Assembly (NCBI GenBank): GCA_965225935.1
Contig: CBDDCC010000005.1
Span: 248,001 to 312,000 of the forward strand
Direction of reading: 5' to 3'
Source of the DNA: CALJXB01 sp965225935
Lineage (GTDB): Bacteria > Pseudomonadota > Alphaproteobacteria > Kiloniellales > JAKSDN01
DNA length: 64,000 nucleotides
Made by a program: the position numbers and the translations under genes. The notes below the pieces were generated by a model. The model did not search any database, was not told where the DNA came from, and worked only from the letters and a program-made list of their open reading frames with translations. Positions 33,544-43,155 of this stretch are shown here, in pieces (position 1 is the first letter of the stretch; the number at the start of each line of letters is the position of its first letter).

Positions 33544-34683
33544 CTAACGCGCGGCCACCTGGGTGAGGGCGTGGTGGACCACCTTGCGCATGACGCTCGG
33601 GAGCGCCTCGCCGGACAGGGCGTCGAGGCGCACCCAGCGGCCCTCGGTTTCCATAGCGTCGGCGTCCGACCCGGCGGCGGCCCAAACGGTCAGCTCCAGG
33701 TGGAAGTGGGTGAAGGTGTGGCGCACCAGGCCGGGCAGCGCCTGCCAGTCGGCTTCGGCCGGGGCGAGGCGGCGGGCCTCGGCCTCGTCCCAGGCGGCCT
33801 CGCGCCAATGGGTCGAGGGCACCTCCATCATGCCGCCCAGGAGCCCCTTCTCAGGGCGCCGGCGCAGCAGCACCGCGCCCGCCCCGTCGACCAGCCAGAA
33901 GGCGACGCCGCGGCGGGTCGGGCGGGGCGCCTTGGGGGCGCGGCGCGGCAGTGCCTCGGCCCGGCCGGCGGCCCGGGCTGCGCAGCGGCCGGTCAGCGGG
34001 CAGGCGAGGCAGCGCGGCCGGCGCGGCAGGCAGACCGTGGCCCCCAGGTCCATCATGGCCTGGGCGAAGTCGCCGGGGCGCTCCGCCGGGGTCAGGGACT
34101 CGGCCAGGGCCTTCAGCTCGGTCTTCGCCCCCGGCAGGGGCGTGGTCACCTCGAAGAGGCGCGCCACCACCCGCTCCACATTGCCGTCCACCGGGGCCGC
34201 CGGCCGGTCGAAGGCGATGGCCGCGACCGCCGCCGCCGTGTAGGGGCCGATCCCCGGCAGGGCGCGCAGCCCCGCCTCGTCGTCCGGGAAGCGGCCGGCG
34301 TGCGTCTCGCTCACGGCCTGGGCGCACTTGTGCAGGTTGCGGGCCCGGGCGTAGTAGCCGAGGCCCGCCCAGGCGGTCAGCACATCGTCGAGGGGCGCGG
34401 CGGCGAGCGCCTCCACCGTCGGCCAGCGCTCCAGGAAGTCCCGGTAGTAGGGGGCGACCGCCGCCACGGTTGTCTGCTGCAGCATGACTTCGCTGAGCCA
34501 GACCCGGTAGGGATCCGCCCTGATCGGCCGCCCGTCCGGGCCGCGAGCGCCGGGCGGGACCCGCCAGGGCAGGTGCCGGGCATGGCGGTCGTACCAGGCC
34601 AGCAGCTCGCCCACGATCATTTGATGCGCCGCCGGCCCACGATGGGGCCCCTCGTGCGATTCGGCGCTTGCAGGTCGGGCCAT
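33544..34683 (-). CDS. mutY: A/G-specific adenine DNA glycosylase
   Basis: A 379-residue MutY, which removes adenine opposite 8-oxoguanine. The catalytic Glu is in WLSEVMLQQTTV, the helix-hairpin-helix is LPGIGPYTAAAVAA, the catalytic Asp is in VDGNVERVVARL, and the [4Fe-4S] ligands are in CLPRRPRCLACPLTGRC. The C-terminal Nudix-like domain (VLLRRRPEKGLLGGMMEVP) recognises oxoG. ATG 34683 follows an AGAAGG site. It is divergent from the DUF721 gene, a conserved alphaproteobacterial arrangement. Confidence 0.96.
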   Translation of the reverse strand: MARPASAESHEGPHRGPAAHQMIVGELLAWYDRHARHLPWRVPPGARGPDGRPIRADPYRVWLSEVMLQQTTVAAVAPYYRDFLERWPTVEALAAAPLDDVLTAWAGLGYYARARNLHKCAQAVSETHAGRFPDDEAGLRALPGIGPYTAAAVAAIAFDRPAAPVDGNVERVVARLFEVTTPLPGAKTELKALAESLTPAERPGDFAQAMMDLGATVCLPRRPRCLACPLTGRCAARAAGRAEALPRRAPKAPRPTRRGVAFWLVDGAGAVLLRRRPEKGLLGGMMEVPSTHWREAAWDEAEARRLAPAEADWQALPGLVRHTFTHFHLELTVWAAAGSDADAMETEGRWVRLDALSGEALPSVMRKVVHHALTQVAAR

Positions 34684-34774
34684 GGAGCCTTCTATACTGG
34701 AGCCCGCGGGCCGCCCCAAGCGATTCCGCGCCCGCCGATCCGACGCAAGACAAGCTACCACCCCCGGTCGTTCC

Positions 34775-35320
34775 ATGAGCCATAGCGCACGCCCCAAGAC
34801 CGGCCAGCCGAAGACGGCGCGGGACGTGCGCCCGGAACGCGCGGCGCGCCCCGAGCGCCGTGGCGGCGGCCCCCAGGCGCTCGCCCTCAGCCTGAGCAAG
34901 GTGGCGCGCCGGGCCCTCGCCTACCGCAACCTGGCCGAACGCAGCCTGATCCTGGACTGGCCCAGCATCGCCGGCAGCGACATCGCCTGCCTCTGCGTCC
35001 CCCGGGGCCTCAGGTTCCAGCACCGCGACCGACGCCTGGACGGCACCCTGGTGCTCGGGGTCCGGGCCGGCCAGGCGACCCGCATCCAGCACCTGGAGCC
35101 GCAGCTGATCGCCCGCATCAACGGCTACCTGGGCTACCGGGCGGTGGCGCGGCTGCGCCTGCAGCACGGGGCCCCGCCAGCCCAGGGCGCCGGCCGCGCG
35201 CAAGAGGCGCGTCATCCGCCTCAGACGGCGACGACGGGCGGCGGCACCGCCGCGCTTCCCGATCCGGCGCTGCGGGCCGCCCTTGAGCGGCTCGGCCGCG
35301 CGCTCAAGGGGCCGCGCTGA
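34775..35320 (+). CDS. DUF721 (DciA-like) protein
   Basis: A 181-residue protein with the DUF721 domain from LSKVARRALAYRNLAERSLI through LDWPSIAG to RINGYLGYRAVARLRL. DciA-type DUF721 proteins load or stimulate the replicative helicase in bacteria lacking DnaC, though function in this lineage is inferred from the family. N- and C-terminal extensions are basic and disordered. ATG 34775 is my choice; an ATG at 34682 would overlap the mutY start. It sits between mutY and the dsbA-smc genes. Confidence 0.82.
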   Translation: MSHSARPKTGQPKTARDVRPERAARPERRGGGPQALALSLSKVARRALAYRNLAERSLILDWPSIAGSDIACLCVPRGLRFQHRDRRLDGTLVLGVRAGQATRIQHLEPQLIARINGYLGYRAVARLRLQHGAPPAQGAGRAQEARHPPQTATTGGGTAALPDPALRAALERLGRALKGPR

Positions 35321-35485
35321 TGGAGACACCGCCAACCGTCCGAAACGGGCGCCCCCGCTGGCCGGTGGAAAACCCCGGGCCGCGCCCCGCGAGTGCCGCA
35401 AAATCGCCGCTTTCCCAGTGTCTTATCTGACGCTTGTGAAATCCCGCCGAGCCCTCTAGCATGCACAAGATATGGTAGGTGACGA

Positions 35486-36112
35486 ATGACCCGTAGGCAG
35501 ATCATGATTTCGGGGGCGGCGACCGTCGCCCTTTTGGCGGTCGGCCCGCTCGTGGGGCTCTCGCTCCCGGCCCGCGGCCAGGAGACGCTGTTCGACGACG
35601 ACCGCATCCTGGGCGACAAGGACGCGCTGGTCACCATCATCGAGTACTCGTCCCTTACCTGCCCGCACTGCGCCAAGTTCCACAAGGATACCCTGCCCGA
35701 GGTGAAGGAGAACTGGGTCTCGACCGGCAAGGCGCGCCTCGTCTACCGGCACTTCCCCCTGGACGGGCTGGCGCTGCGCGCGGCCATGGTGGCCGACTGC
35801 ATCGAAGGGGACAGCCACTTCACCTTCCTCGACGCGCTGTTCCACGGCCAGAAGCTCTGGGCCCAGTCCAGCGACCCGGTCAAGGCGCTGTCCCAGGTGG
35901 CCGCGCTGGCCGGCATGGATTCCGAGCAGTTCGAGGCCTGCATCGAGGACGAGGATCTGGCCAACGCGATCCTGGAGCGCCGCCAGCACGGCTCCACCAC
36001 CTACGGCATCGGCTCCACCCCGACCTTTATCGTCAACGGTCGCAAGGTCGAGGGGGCCATCGGCTACAGCGAGTTCGAGAAAATACTGGAAGAGGCCGAG
36101 GGACAGTCGTAG
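35486..36112 (+). CDS. DsbA-family periplasmic thiol:disulfide protein
   Basis: A 208-residue protein with an N-terminal signal sequence (ISGAATVALLAVGPLVGLSL, cleavage near ARGQE) and a thioredoxin-fold DsbA domain. The active site is SLTCPHCAKFH, and the cis-Pro region is GSTPTFIVNG. It probably catalyses or isomerises disulfides in the envelope. Its place between DUF721 and smc is a conserved alphaproteobacterial gene order. Confidence 0.93.
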   Translation: MTRRQIMISGAATVALLAVGPLVGLSLPARGQETLFDDDRILGDKDALVTIIEYSSLTCPHCAKFHKDTLPEVKENWVSTGKARLVYRHFPLDGLALRAAMVADCIEGDSHFTFLDALFHGQKLWAQSSDPVKALSQVAALAGMDSEQFEACIEDEDLANAILERRQHGSTTYGIGSTPTFIVNGRKVEGAIGYSEFEKILEEAEGQS

Positions 36113-36205
36113 CCCCACAGTCGTAGTACCGGGCGTAGTCCCTGGGCCGCCGCCCCCAACGGGTTCGTTGCGTCTCGGCGCGCGGCAAGCGAAGGATGAT
36201 CGGGA

Positions 36206-39200
36206 TTGGTTCAGTTCGGCAAGCTCAAGCTGAGCGGCTTTAAGTCCTTTGTAGACCCCACCGAGCTTTACATCGCCTCGGGCATGACCGGAATCGTCGG
36301 GCCGAACGGCTGCGGCAAGTCGAACCTGGTCGAGGCCCTGCGCTGGGCCATGGGCGAGAACTCGCCCAAGCGCATGCGCGGCGGCGGCATGGAAGACGTC
36401 ATTTTCAGCGGCAGCTCCAACCGGCCGGGGCGCAACGTAGCCGAGGTGGTGCTGAGCCTCGACAACAGCGACCGCAAGGCCCCGGCCCACTTCAACGAGC
36501 AGTCCGAGATCGAGGTCAGCCGGCGCATCGAGCGCGGCGAAGGCTCGACCTACCGGGTGAACGGCAAGGAAGTGCGCGCCCGCGACGTGCAGCTCCTGTT
36601 CGCCGATTCGGCCACAGGCGCCCACTCCACGGCCCTGGTCAGCCAGGGCCGGGTCGGCGCCCTCATCAACGCCAAGCCGACCGAGCGGCGCGGCCTCCTC
36701 GAGGAGGCCGCCGGCATCACCGGCCTGCACTCGCGCCGGCACGAGGCCGAGCTGCGCCTCAAGGCGGCGGAAACCAACCTGGAGCGCCTGGACGACGTGG
36801 TGTCGACCTTGGAAAGCCAGCTCCAGGGCCTGAAGAAGCAGGCCCGCCAGGCGACCCGTTACCGCAACCTGGCCCGCCACATCCGGCGCCAGGAGGCCCT
36901 GCTGCTGCATATCCAGGGCCTGAAGATCCGCCGCTCGCGAGAGGAGGCGGAAAACCAGCTGGCCGAATCCGAACGCGCCGTCGCCGCGCTGATGGAGGAC
37001 ACCGCCGCCGCGGCCACCGAGCAGGCCGACGCGGCCGCCGCCCTGCCGGACCTGCGCCAGGACGAGGCGAGCGCGGCCGCCGCGCTCCAGCGCCTGGTGG
37101 CCGAACGCACGGCCCTGGAGCAGGAAGAGGCGCGCATCACCGCGGCCCAGAGCCAGGCCGCCCAGCGTCTCACCCAGATCGAGGGCGACCAGCAGCGCGC
37201 CCAGACGCTCGCCGACGACGCGCAGGCGGCCCGCACCCGCCTTTCCGCCGAGCGCCAAAGCCTCGAGGAGGCGATCGAGGGCGAGCATGAGCTGCGCGAG
37301 GCGGCCCAGTCGCGCTACGAGACCGCGCGCGCCACCCTGGCCGCGACCGAGAGCGACGTGGCCCAGAAGGCCAGCGCCCTGGCCGCCGAGGAGGCCCGGG
37401 AGAACGCCCTGGAGCGCCGGGCGGCCGATCTGTCGGAGCGCCTCAACAAGCTGCGCGGACAACTGGAGACTCTCGAGGCCGAGCACGCCGAGCTCAGCCG
37501 CAGCCAGCAGGACGAGGCGGAGCTGCAGGGCGCCGAGGCGGAGGTGGCCTGCATCGAGGGCCAGCTGACGAGCCGCAAGGAAGAGACCGAGGCCGCGAGC
37601 GGAGCGCTTGCCCGGGCCCGCGAGGCCGAGACCGCGGCGCGCGAGGCCTGGCGCATGGCCGACAAGGAGCGCTCGCGCCTGGAGGCCGAGATCTCCGCCC
37701 TGGCCGCCCTGCTGGAGCCCAAGGAAGCCGATCTCTGGCCGCCCCTCCTGGACGCCGTCACGGTGGAGCCGGGCTACGAGGCAGCCCTGGGCGCGGCCCT
37801 CGGCGACGACCTGAGCGCGCCGGCCGACGAGGCGGCGCCGGTCCACTGGGCCACCCTGGGCGATCTCTCCTACAGCCCGCAACTGCCGGGCGGCGCCCGG
37901 CCGCTCAGCGACTTCGTGCGGGCGCCCGAGGTGCTGCGCCGTCGCCTGAGTCAGATCGGCGTGGTCTTCGAGGACGGCGCCGGCGCGCGCCTGCAGGCCC
38001 AGCTGGCGCCCGGCCAGCGGCTGGTCACCCGGGACGGGGCGCTGTGGCGCTGGGACGGCTTCGCCGCCCGGCCCGACGCGCCCACCGGCGCCGCGACCCG
38101 CCTGGCCCAGCGCAACCACCTGGCCGAGCTGCGCCAGCAGGTTCGCGAAGCCGCCCGCGAGGCCGAAGAGCTACAGAGCCGGCTCGACACCCTGAGTGCC
38201 GCGGCCGAGGCCGCCGCCGGTCGCGAGCGGGACGCGCGCGAGGCCGAAGCCGCCGCCTACGGCGACTTGGACCGGGCCCGCCAGGATCTGGCGCAGCTCT
38301 CCAAGACCTCTGCGGCCGCGGCCTCGCGGCTGAGCGCCCTCGAGGAGACCGCCCAGCGCCTGCGGGAGGAGCTCGGCGAGACCGAGGCGGCCGCCGCCCA
38401 GAACGAGGCGGACCGGGCCGACCTTCCGGCGCTCGAGTCCCTGCGCAGAGAGCTTGCCTCCCGACGCGAGCGGGCCGACGGGGAGCGCGCCCAGCTGGCC
38501 GAGCGCCAGGCCGAGACTACGCGCCTGGAGCGCGAGCGCGAGGCCCGCGTCCAGCGCCTCACGGCCATCGGCGAGGAGACCGCCCTGTGGGAGCGCCGGG
38601 CCGAGGAGTCGTCGCAGCACCTGGGCGAGCTGCGCGCGCGCTGGCAGGAAACCCGGTCGGAGGCCGACAAGCTGGCCGCCTTGCCCCAGGAAATCGAAGA
38701 GCGCCGGCACGCGCTCGCCGGCCAGATCGAGGCCGCCGAGGCCGAGCGCAAGCAGGCCATGGACGCGCTCTCCGTGGGCGAGGAGCGCCTGGCCAAGGCC
38801 GACAAGGCCTTGCGCGGCGCCGAGCAGACGCTGGCCCAGACCCGCGAGGACCGGGTGCGCGCCGAGGGCGCGAAAGAGCAGTCGGACCAGGCACTGACCC
38901 TGTTCCGGGAGCGGGTGCGCGAGCGCCTGGAGTGCAGCGTCGACCAGCTCCTGGAGGTGGCCGAGATCGATCCGGGCCAGGAGCTGCCGCCCGAGGACGA
39001 GATCGAGGCCAAGCTGGCGCGCCTGGTGCGCGAGCGGGAGAACATGGGCGCGGTCAACCTGCTGGCCGAGCAGGAGGCCGACGAGGTGGGCCAGCAGATC
39101 GACGCCCTGCACAGCGAGCGCAGCGACCTGGTGGCCGCCATCGCCCGCCTGCGCCAGGGCATCGCCAGCCTCAACCGGGAAGGCCGCGAGCGCCTGCTGG

Positions 39201-39670
39201 CCGCCTTCGAGCAGGTCAACGGCCACTTCTCCGAGCTCTTCGTGCGTCTCTTCGGCGGCGGCCGGGCCCATCTCAAGCTGACCGAGGCGGAGGACCCGCT
39301 GGAGGCCGGGCTCGAGATCATGGCGAGCCCGCCGGGCAAACGCCTACAGGTCATGTCGCTGCTCTCGGGCGGCGAGCAGGCGTTGACGGCGCTCTCGCTG
39401 CTGTTCGCGGTCTTCCTCACCAATCCGGCGCCGATCTGCGTCCTCGACGAGGTGGACGCGCCGCTCGACGACGCCAACGTCGACCGCTTCTGCAATCTGG
39501 TGCAGGAGCTCACCAGCGCCACCTCGACCCGTTTCCTGATCATCACCCACCACCGCATGACCATGGCCCGCATGGACCGCCTCTACGGCGTCACCATGTC
39601 CGAGCGGGGGGTCAGCCAGCTGGTCTCGGTCGATCTCGGCGTTGCCGAGCGGATGCGCGAAACGGCCTGA
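36206..39670 (+). CDS. smc: Chromosome segregation protein SMC
   Basis: A 1154-residue SMC ATPase that organises chromosomes with ScpA/ScpB. The N-terminal Walker A is GPNGCGKSN. Two long Ala/Glu/Arg-rich coiled coils flank a hinge at residues about 500-620. The C-terminal ABC signature is LLSGGEQALTALSLLFAVF and Walker B is ICVLDEVDAPLDD. The start appears to be TTG 36206, which follows AAGGA and gives VQFGKLKLSGFKSFVDPTE, the usual SMC N-terminus. Confidence 0.97.
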   Translation: MVQFGKLKLSGFKSFVDPTELYIASGMTGIVGPNGCGKSNLVEALRWAMGENSPKRMRGGGMEDVIFSGSSNRPGRNVAEVVLSLDNSDRKAPAHFNEQSEIEVSRRIERGEGSTYRVNGKEVRARDVQLLFADSATGAHSTALVSQGRVGALINAKPTERRGLLEEAAGITGLHSRRHEAELRLKAAETNLERLDDVVSTLESQLQGLKKQARQATRYRNLARHIRRQEALLLHIQGLKIRRSREEAENQLAESERAVAALMEDTAAAATEQADAAAALPDLRQDEASAAAALQRLVAERTALEQEEARITAAQSQAAQRLTQIEGDQQRAQTLADDAQAARTRLSAERQSLEEAIEGEHELREAAQSRYETARATLAATESDVAQKASALAAEEARENALERRAADLSERLNKLRGQLETLEAEHAELSRSQQDEAELQGAEAEVACIEGQLTSRKEETEAASGALARAREAETAAREAWRMADKERSRLEAEISALAALLEPKEADLWPPLLDAVTVEPGYEAALGAALGDDLSAPADEAAPVHWATLGDLSYSPQLPGGARPLSDFVRAPEVLRRRLSQIGVVFEDGAGARLQAQLAPGQRLVTRDGALWRWDGFAARPDAPTGAATRLAQRNHLAELRQQVREAAREAEELQSRLDTLSAAAEAAAGRERDAREAEAAAYGDLDRARQDLAQLSKTSAAAASRLSALEETAQRLREELGETEAAAAQNEADRADLPALESLRRELASRRERADGERAQLAERQAETTRLEREREARVQRLTAIGEETALWERRAEESSQHLGELRARWQETRSEADKLAALPQEIEERRHALAGQIEAAEAERKQAMDALSVGEERLAKADKALRGAEQTLAQTREDRVRAEGAKEQSDQALTLFRERVRERLECSVDQLLEVAEIDPGQELPPEDEIEAKLARLVRERENMGAVNLLAEQEADEVGQQIDALHSERSDLVAAIARLRQGIASLNREGRERLLAAFEQVNGHFSELFVRLFGGGRAHLKLTEAEDPLEAGLEIMASPPGKRLQVMSLLSGGEQALTALSLLFAVFLTNPAPICVLDEVDAPLDDANVDRFCNLVQELTSATSTRFLIITHHRMTMARMDRLYGVTMSERGVSQLVSVDLGVAERMRETA

Positions 39671-39817
39671 GTTTCCCGCCTTCGGCCGCCACCTCGGCGG
39701 GTCCCGAAAAGCTTGCTTCTCCGCGGCTTTGCGCCTTGACAGCCGTTCTCGCGCTTCCGTAAGGTGCCCGCGCTTCCGGCCCGGGGGCTCACGGCTTCCG
39801 GGCAGGATTTTTCGGGG

Positions 39818-40204
39818 ATGCCGGGAATGGCCGGGCGGGATCACCCGCCGCAACTGAAGGACCTAAGCGACCGACTCAAAGCCGCCCGCACGCGCCAGGA
39901 AGAGGCGCGCGGCGGAGACGGTCCGACCGGCAAGGTCGTGACCGGATCTGGGTTGGGTTTCGGACTTCGGATCGCGGTCGATCTCCTGGCGGGCCTGGCA
40001 ATCGGCGTGGGTCTCGGCCTACTATTGGACCACTGGCTAGGGACCACGCCGCTGATGCTGGTGGTCTTCTTTTTCCTCGGGGCGGCCGCCGGCATGTTGA
40101 ACGTCTACCGTGCGGCCACGGGCCGGGGCTACTCCGTCGGCTACCGCAAGGACGCCGGGCGCGACGAAGGGGCCGAGGACAAGATCGGGGGGGACAAGGC
40201 CTGA
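39818..40204 (+). CDS. atpI: ATP synthase accessory protein AtpI
   Basis: A 128-residue protein with a hydrophilic N-terminus and two membrane helices (GLRIAVDLLAGLAIGVGLGL and LMLVVFFFLGAAAGMLNVY), matching the alphaproteobacterial AtpI/AtpQ-type protein at the head of the F0 operon, thought to assist c-ring assembly or Mg2+ handling. ATG 39818 is preferred; ATG 39827 is also possible. The stop overlaps the atpB start by one base. Confidence 0.9.
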   Translation: MPGMAGRDHPPQLKDLSDRLKAARTRQEEARGGDGPTGKVVTGSGLGFGLRIAVDLLAGLAIGVGLGLLLDHWLGTTPLMLVVFFFLGAAAGMLNVYRAATGRGYSVGYRKDAGRDEGAEDKIGGDKA

Positions 40205-41022
40205 TGGCGGACACTGCCCACGGCGCAGGCGAAGAGGGTGCCGACGGCCACGGGCCCCTGCACCAGTTCGAGATCCGTTCGCTGTTCGGCGGCGAGCCCG
40301 TGGTGGCGGAGGGCGCCGGCCCGATGGCGGACGCCCCCGCGCTGCCTTTCTACGCCTTCACCAACTCCGCGCTCTTCATGGTGATCGCCGTGATCGGCGT
40401 CACGCTGTTCCTGTCGCTGGGCGTGCGCCGGGCGCAGCTCGTGCCCTCGCGCTGGCAGTCGGTGGCGGAGCTCAGCTACGAGTTCATCGCCAACATGATC
40501 CGCGACAACGTGGGCAGCGAGGGCCGCAAGTACTTCGGCTTCATCTTCACGCTCTTCATGTTCGTCTTCGCCGGCAACATGCTGGGCATGATCCCCTACA
40601 GCTTCACCTACACCAGCCACATCGTCGTGACCTTCGTCATGGCCGCCGTGGTCTTCGTCGGCGTCACGGTGATCGGCTTCATGAAGCACGGCGTGAAGTT
40701 CTTCAGCTTCTTCCTGCCGAACGATGTGCCGATCTTCCTGGCGCCCCTGCTGATCCCCATCGAGGTCCTTTCCTACTTCACCCGGCCGGTCAGCCTGGCG
40801 CTCCGCCTCTTCGCCAACATGACGGCGGGCCACACCATGCTGAAGGTCTTCGCCGGCTTCGTCGCCCCGCTGGGCGGGGCCACCCTGCTGGTCGGCGGCG
40901 CGATACCGCTCGCCCTGGTGACCGCGCTCACCGGGCTCGAGTTCATCATCGCCTTCCTGCAGGCCTACGTCTTCACCATCCTCAGCTGCGTCTACCTCAA
41001 CGACGCACTGCACCTGCACTGA
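40204..41022 (+). CDS. atpB: ATP synthase F0 subunit a
   Basis: A 272-residue membrane subunit that provides the proton half-channels. The essential Arg lies in RPVSLALRLFANMTAGH. Downstream helices include LEFIIAFLQAYVFTILSCVYLND, with the conserved Gln/Tyr region. It overlaps atpI by one base and is followed by atpE after 46 bases. Confidence 0.96.
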   Translation: MADTAHGAGEEGADGHGPLHQFEIRSLFGGEPVVAEGAGPMADAPALPFYAFTNSALFMVIAVIGVTLFLSLGVRRAQLVPSRWQSVAELSYEFIANMIRDNVGSEGRKYFGFIFTLFMFVFAGNMLGMIPYSFTYTSHIVVTFVMAAVVFVGVTVIGFMKHGVKFFSFFLPNDVPIFLAPLLIPIEVLSYFTRPVSLALRLFANMTAGHTMLKVFAGFVAPLGGATLLVGGAIPLALVTALTGLEFIIAFLQAYVFTILSCVYLNDALHLH

Positions 41023-41068
41023 TGCGGGTTCGTCCAATCGACCGTCAACGAACGAGGGAACAGGAAAA

Positions 41069-41296
41069 ATGGAAGTAGATGCAGCAAAGCTGATCGGCGC
41101 GGGCCTGGCCGTCGTCGGTCTGGGCGGCGTTGGCGCCGGTATCGGCAACATCTTCTCGTCGATGATCGCCTCCGGCGCCCGCAATCCCAGCGCCATCGGC
41201 CAGGTGCAGGGCTTCATGTGGATCGGCTTCGCGCTGGTCGAGGCGGTGGCGCTCTACGCGCTGCTGATCGCGCTTCTTCTGCTGTTCGTGTTCTAG
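41069..41296 (+). CDS. atpE: ATP synthase F0 subunit c
   Basis: A 75-residue hairpin of two membrane helices joined by the polar loop SGARNPSAIGQ. The proton-carrying carboxylate is Glu in GFALVEAVALYALLIA. The Gly-rich first helix (GAGLAVVGLGGVGAGIG) packs the ring. Standard length and sequence for alphaproteobacteria, with nothing to suggest sodium coupling. Confidence 0.97.
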   Translation: MEVDAAKLIGAGLAVVGLGGVGAGIGNIFSSMIASGARNPSAIGQVQGFMWIGFALVEAVALYALLIALLLLFVF

Positions 41297-41344
41297 GCAG
41301 GGCGGCCGCGCCGCCAAGCCGGGCCGACAGCGGGCGAGAGGCTC

Positions 41345-41836
41345 ATGCCCCAATTCGACTTCTCCACCTTTCCCTCCCAGATCTTCTGGCTGGTGGTCTG
41401 CTTCGCCGCGCTCTACTTCCTGCTGGCGCGCACGGCCCTGCCCAAGATCGGCGGCATCCTCGAGGCGCGTCAGCGCAAGATCGACGACGATCTAGAGCGG
41501 GCGACCGAGCTGGAACAGCAGGCCAAGGAGGCCCTGGCGGCCTACGAGGCGGCCATGGCGGCGGCCAGGGACGAGGCCCAGGCGGCGATCCGTCAGGTGA
41601 CGGAGGAAGCCGCGGCGGAGGCGGAGCAGCAGAACCAGGAGCTGGCCGCCAAGCTGTCGGCCGACGTGGTGGCCGCCGAAGAACGCATTCACGCGGCACT
41701 CGAGGACGCCCTCGCCAACGTCCAGCAGGTGGCGAGCGAAACCGCCCGGGCGGCCACCCAGAAGCTGATCGGCGTCGAGGTGGGCGAGGGCCAGGCCGGT
41801 GAGGCCGTGGCCGACGCCCTGAAGGAGCGCAGCTGA
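41345..41836 (+). CDS. atpG: ATP synthase F0 subunit b'
   Basis: A 163-residue stator subunit: one N-terminal membrane helix (IFWLVVCFAALYFLLARTAL) and a long Ala/Glu-rich amphipathic helix. It is the divergent b' copy found in alphaproteobacteria and phototrophs and pairs with the b subunit encoded next. Its stop overlaps the atpF start by one base. Confidence 0.93.
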   Translation: MPQFDFSTFPSQIFWLVVCFAALYFLLARTALPKIGGILEARQRKIDDDLERATELEQQAKEALAAYEAAMAAARDEAQAAIRQVTEEAAAEAEQQNQELAAKLSADVVAAEERIHAALEDALANVQQVASETARAATQKLIGVEVGEGQAGEAVADALKERS

Positions 41837-42327
41837 TGATGGACCTGCTGCACTCCGCCGAGTTCTGGGTCCTGGTCGCCTTCATCATCCTGGTGGCCGG
41901 GATCTTCAACAAGGTCCGCACCGCCCTCAACAACGCGCTCGACACCCGCGCGGCGCGGATCAAGGCGCAGCTCGAGGAGGCCCAGAAGCTGCGCACGGAC
42001 GCCCAGGCCCTGCTGGCGGAGTACCAGCGCAAGCAGAACACCGCCGCCGAGGACGCTCAGCGCATCGTCGACCACGCCAAGGAGGAGGCCGTGCGCATGC
42101 GCGAGCAGGCCAAGGCGGACCTGGAGCAGGCTCTGAAGCGGCGCGAGCAGCAGGCGGTGGACAAGATCGCCCAGGCCGAGGCCGAGGCCCTCAAGGAGGT
42201 CCGCCACCAGGCCGTGGAACTGGCCGTTGCGGCGACCGCCCGTCTGCTCACCGACAACATGGACGAGAAGCGGACGGGACAGCTGGTGGACGAGGCCATC
42301 AAGGACCTTCCCGCGAAGCTCCACTAG
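41836..42327 (+). CDS. atpF: ATP synthase F0 subunit b
   Basis: A 163-residue stator subunit with a single N-terminal helix (AEFWVLVAFIILVAGIF) and a long helical stalk ending near MDEKRTGQLVDEAIKDLPAKLH. It forms the peripheral stalk with b'. It is the last F0 gene here; F1 genes are not in the window, as is usual in alphaproteobacteria. Confidence 0.95.
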   Translation: MMDLLHSAEFWVLVAFIILVAGIFNKVRTALNNALDTRAARIKAQLEEAQKLRTDAQALLAEYQRKQNTAAEDAQRIVDHAKEEAVRMREQAKADLEQALKRREQQAVDKIAQAEAEALKEVRHQAVELAVAATARLLTDNMDEKRTGQLVDEAIKDLPAKLH

Positions 42328-42428
42328 CTCTTCCGACTTCCATGATCGGTTCGTCAGGCCTCGCCCAGGGCCCGGGAAGCTGGCTATACTCCGGAGCCTC
42401 AGAGTCCCTCACGCGCCGGGGTTAGATC

Positions 42429-42998
42429 GTGCAGCTGCCAGGCCATAGCCCGATTTGCCGACTTGCCTTTGCCGTCGCCTTGCTGGCGGCGGCGCTTGCC
42501 GGCTGGCCCGGCGGCACCTCCGCCGCCGAAGGAACGACCGTCGCCGTCCTCAACGTGGACCTGGTCCTGCGCCAATCCAAGGCCGGCCAGGACCTGGTGA
42601 GCCAGGTGGAGGCGATCCGAGCCAGGAACCAGGTGCGGGACCGTGAGGCCGAAGGCGCCCTGCGCCAGGCGGACCAGGAACTGCGGGGCCAACGCTCGGT
42701 GCTGTCGGCCGAGGCCTATGCCAAGAAGCGCAACGAGCTGCAGACCCAGCTCGCCCAACTGCAGCGGGGCTTCGACGAGCGGCGCCGGCGCCTCCAGATC
42801 GCCTTGGAGGAGGCCTGGAACGAGATCCGAGCGGTCCTGGTCGACGTCACGGCGGACCTGGCCGCGGAACGGGACATCGACGTGGTGATTTCCGAGTCGG
42901 GGGCGGCCCTGATCGTGAAGGACCTGGAGATCTCGGAGGACGTGCTGGCGCGCCTCGACAAGAAGCTGACCAAGGTCACCGTCAAGTTCGAGAACTAG
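42429..42998 (+). CDS. OmpH/Skp-family periplasmic chaperone
   Basis: A 189-residue protein starting at GTG 42429, with a signal peptide (RLAFAVALLAAALAGWPGG, cleavage near SAAE) and the Skp-type fold: VAVLNVDLVLRQSKAG, a long helical hairpin rich in Gln/Arg/Glu, and DIDVVISESGAALIVKDLEI. Skp-type proteins hold unfolded outer-membrane proteins in the periplasm. It lies outside its more common neighbourhood with bamA and lpxD. Confidence 0.88.
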   Translation: MQLPGHSPICRLAFAVALLAAALAGWPGGTSAAEGTTVAVLNVDLVLRQSKAGQDLVSQVEAIRARNQVRDREAEGALRQADQELRGQRSVLSAEAYAKKRNELQTQLAQLQRGFDERRRRLQIALEEAWNEIRAVLVDVTADLAAERDIDVVISESGAALIVKDLEISEDVLARLDKKLTKVTVKFEN

Positions 42999-43155
42999 CC
43001 GGCTCACGGCGAAGGACCAGGCGACGGCGCCAACGGCCCGCTCACGGCTTCGGTCGCGGCAGGCTTCCCCCGGGCGTCTTGGCCCTGTGGGTGGGGTTCG
43101 TGGAAGTACGATCGCTGGAAGCCCGGTGGGACCGAGAGACGGAGTATCGGGGCGC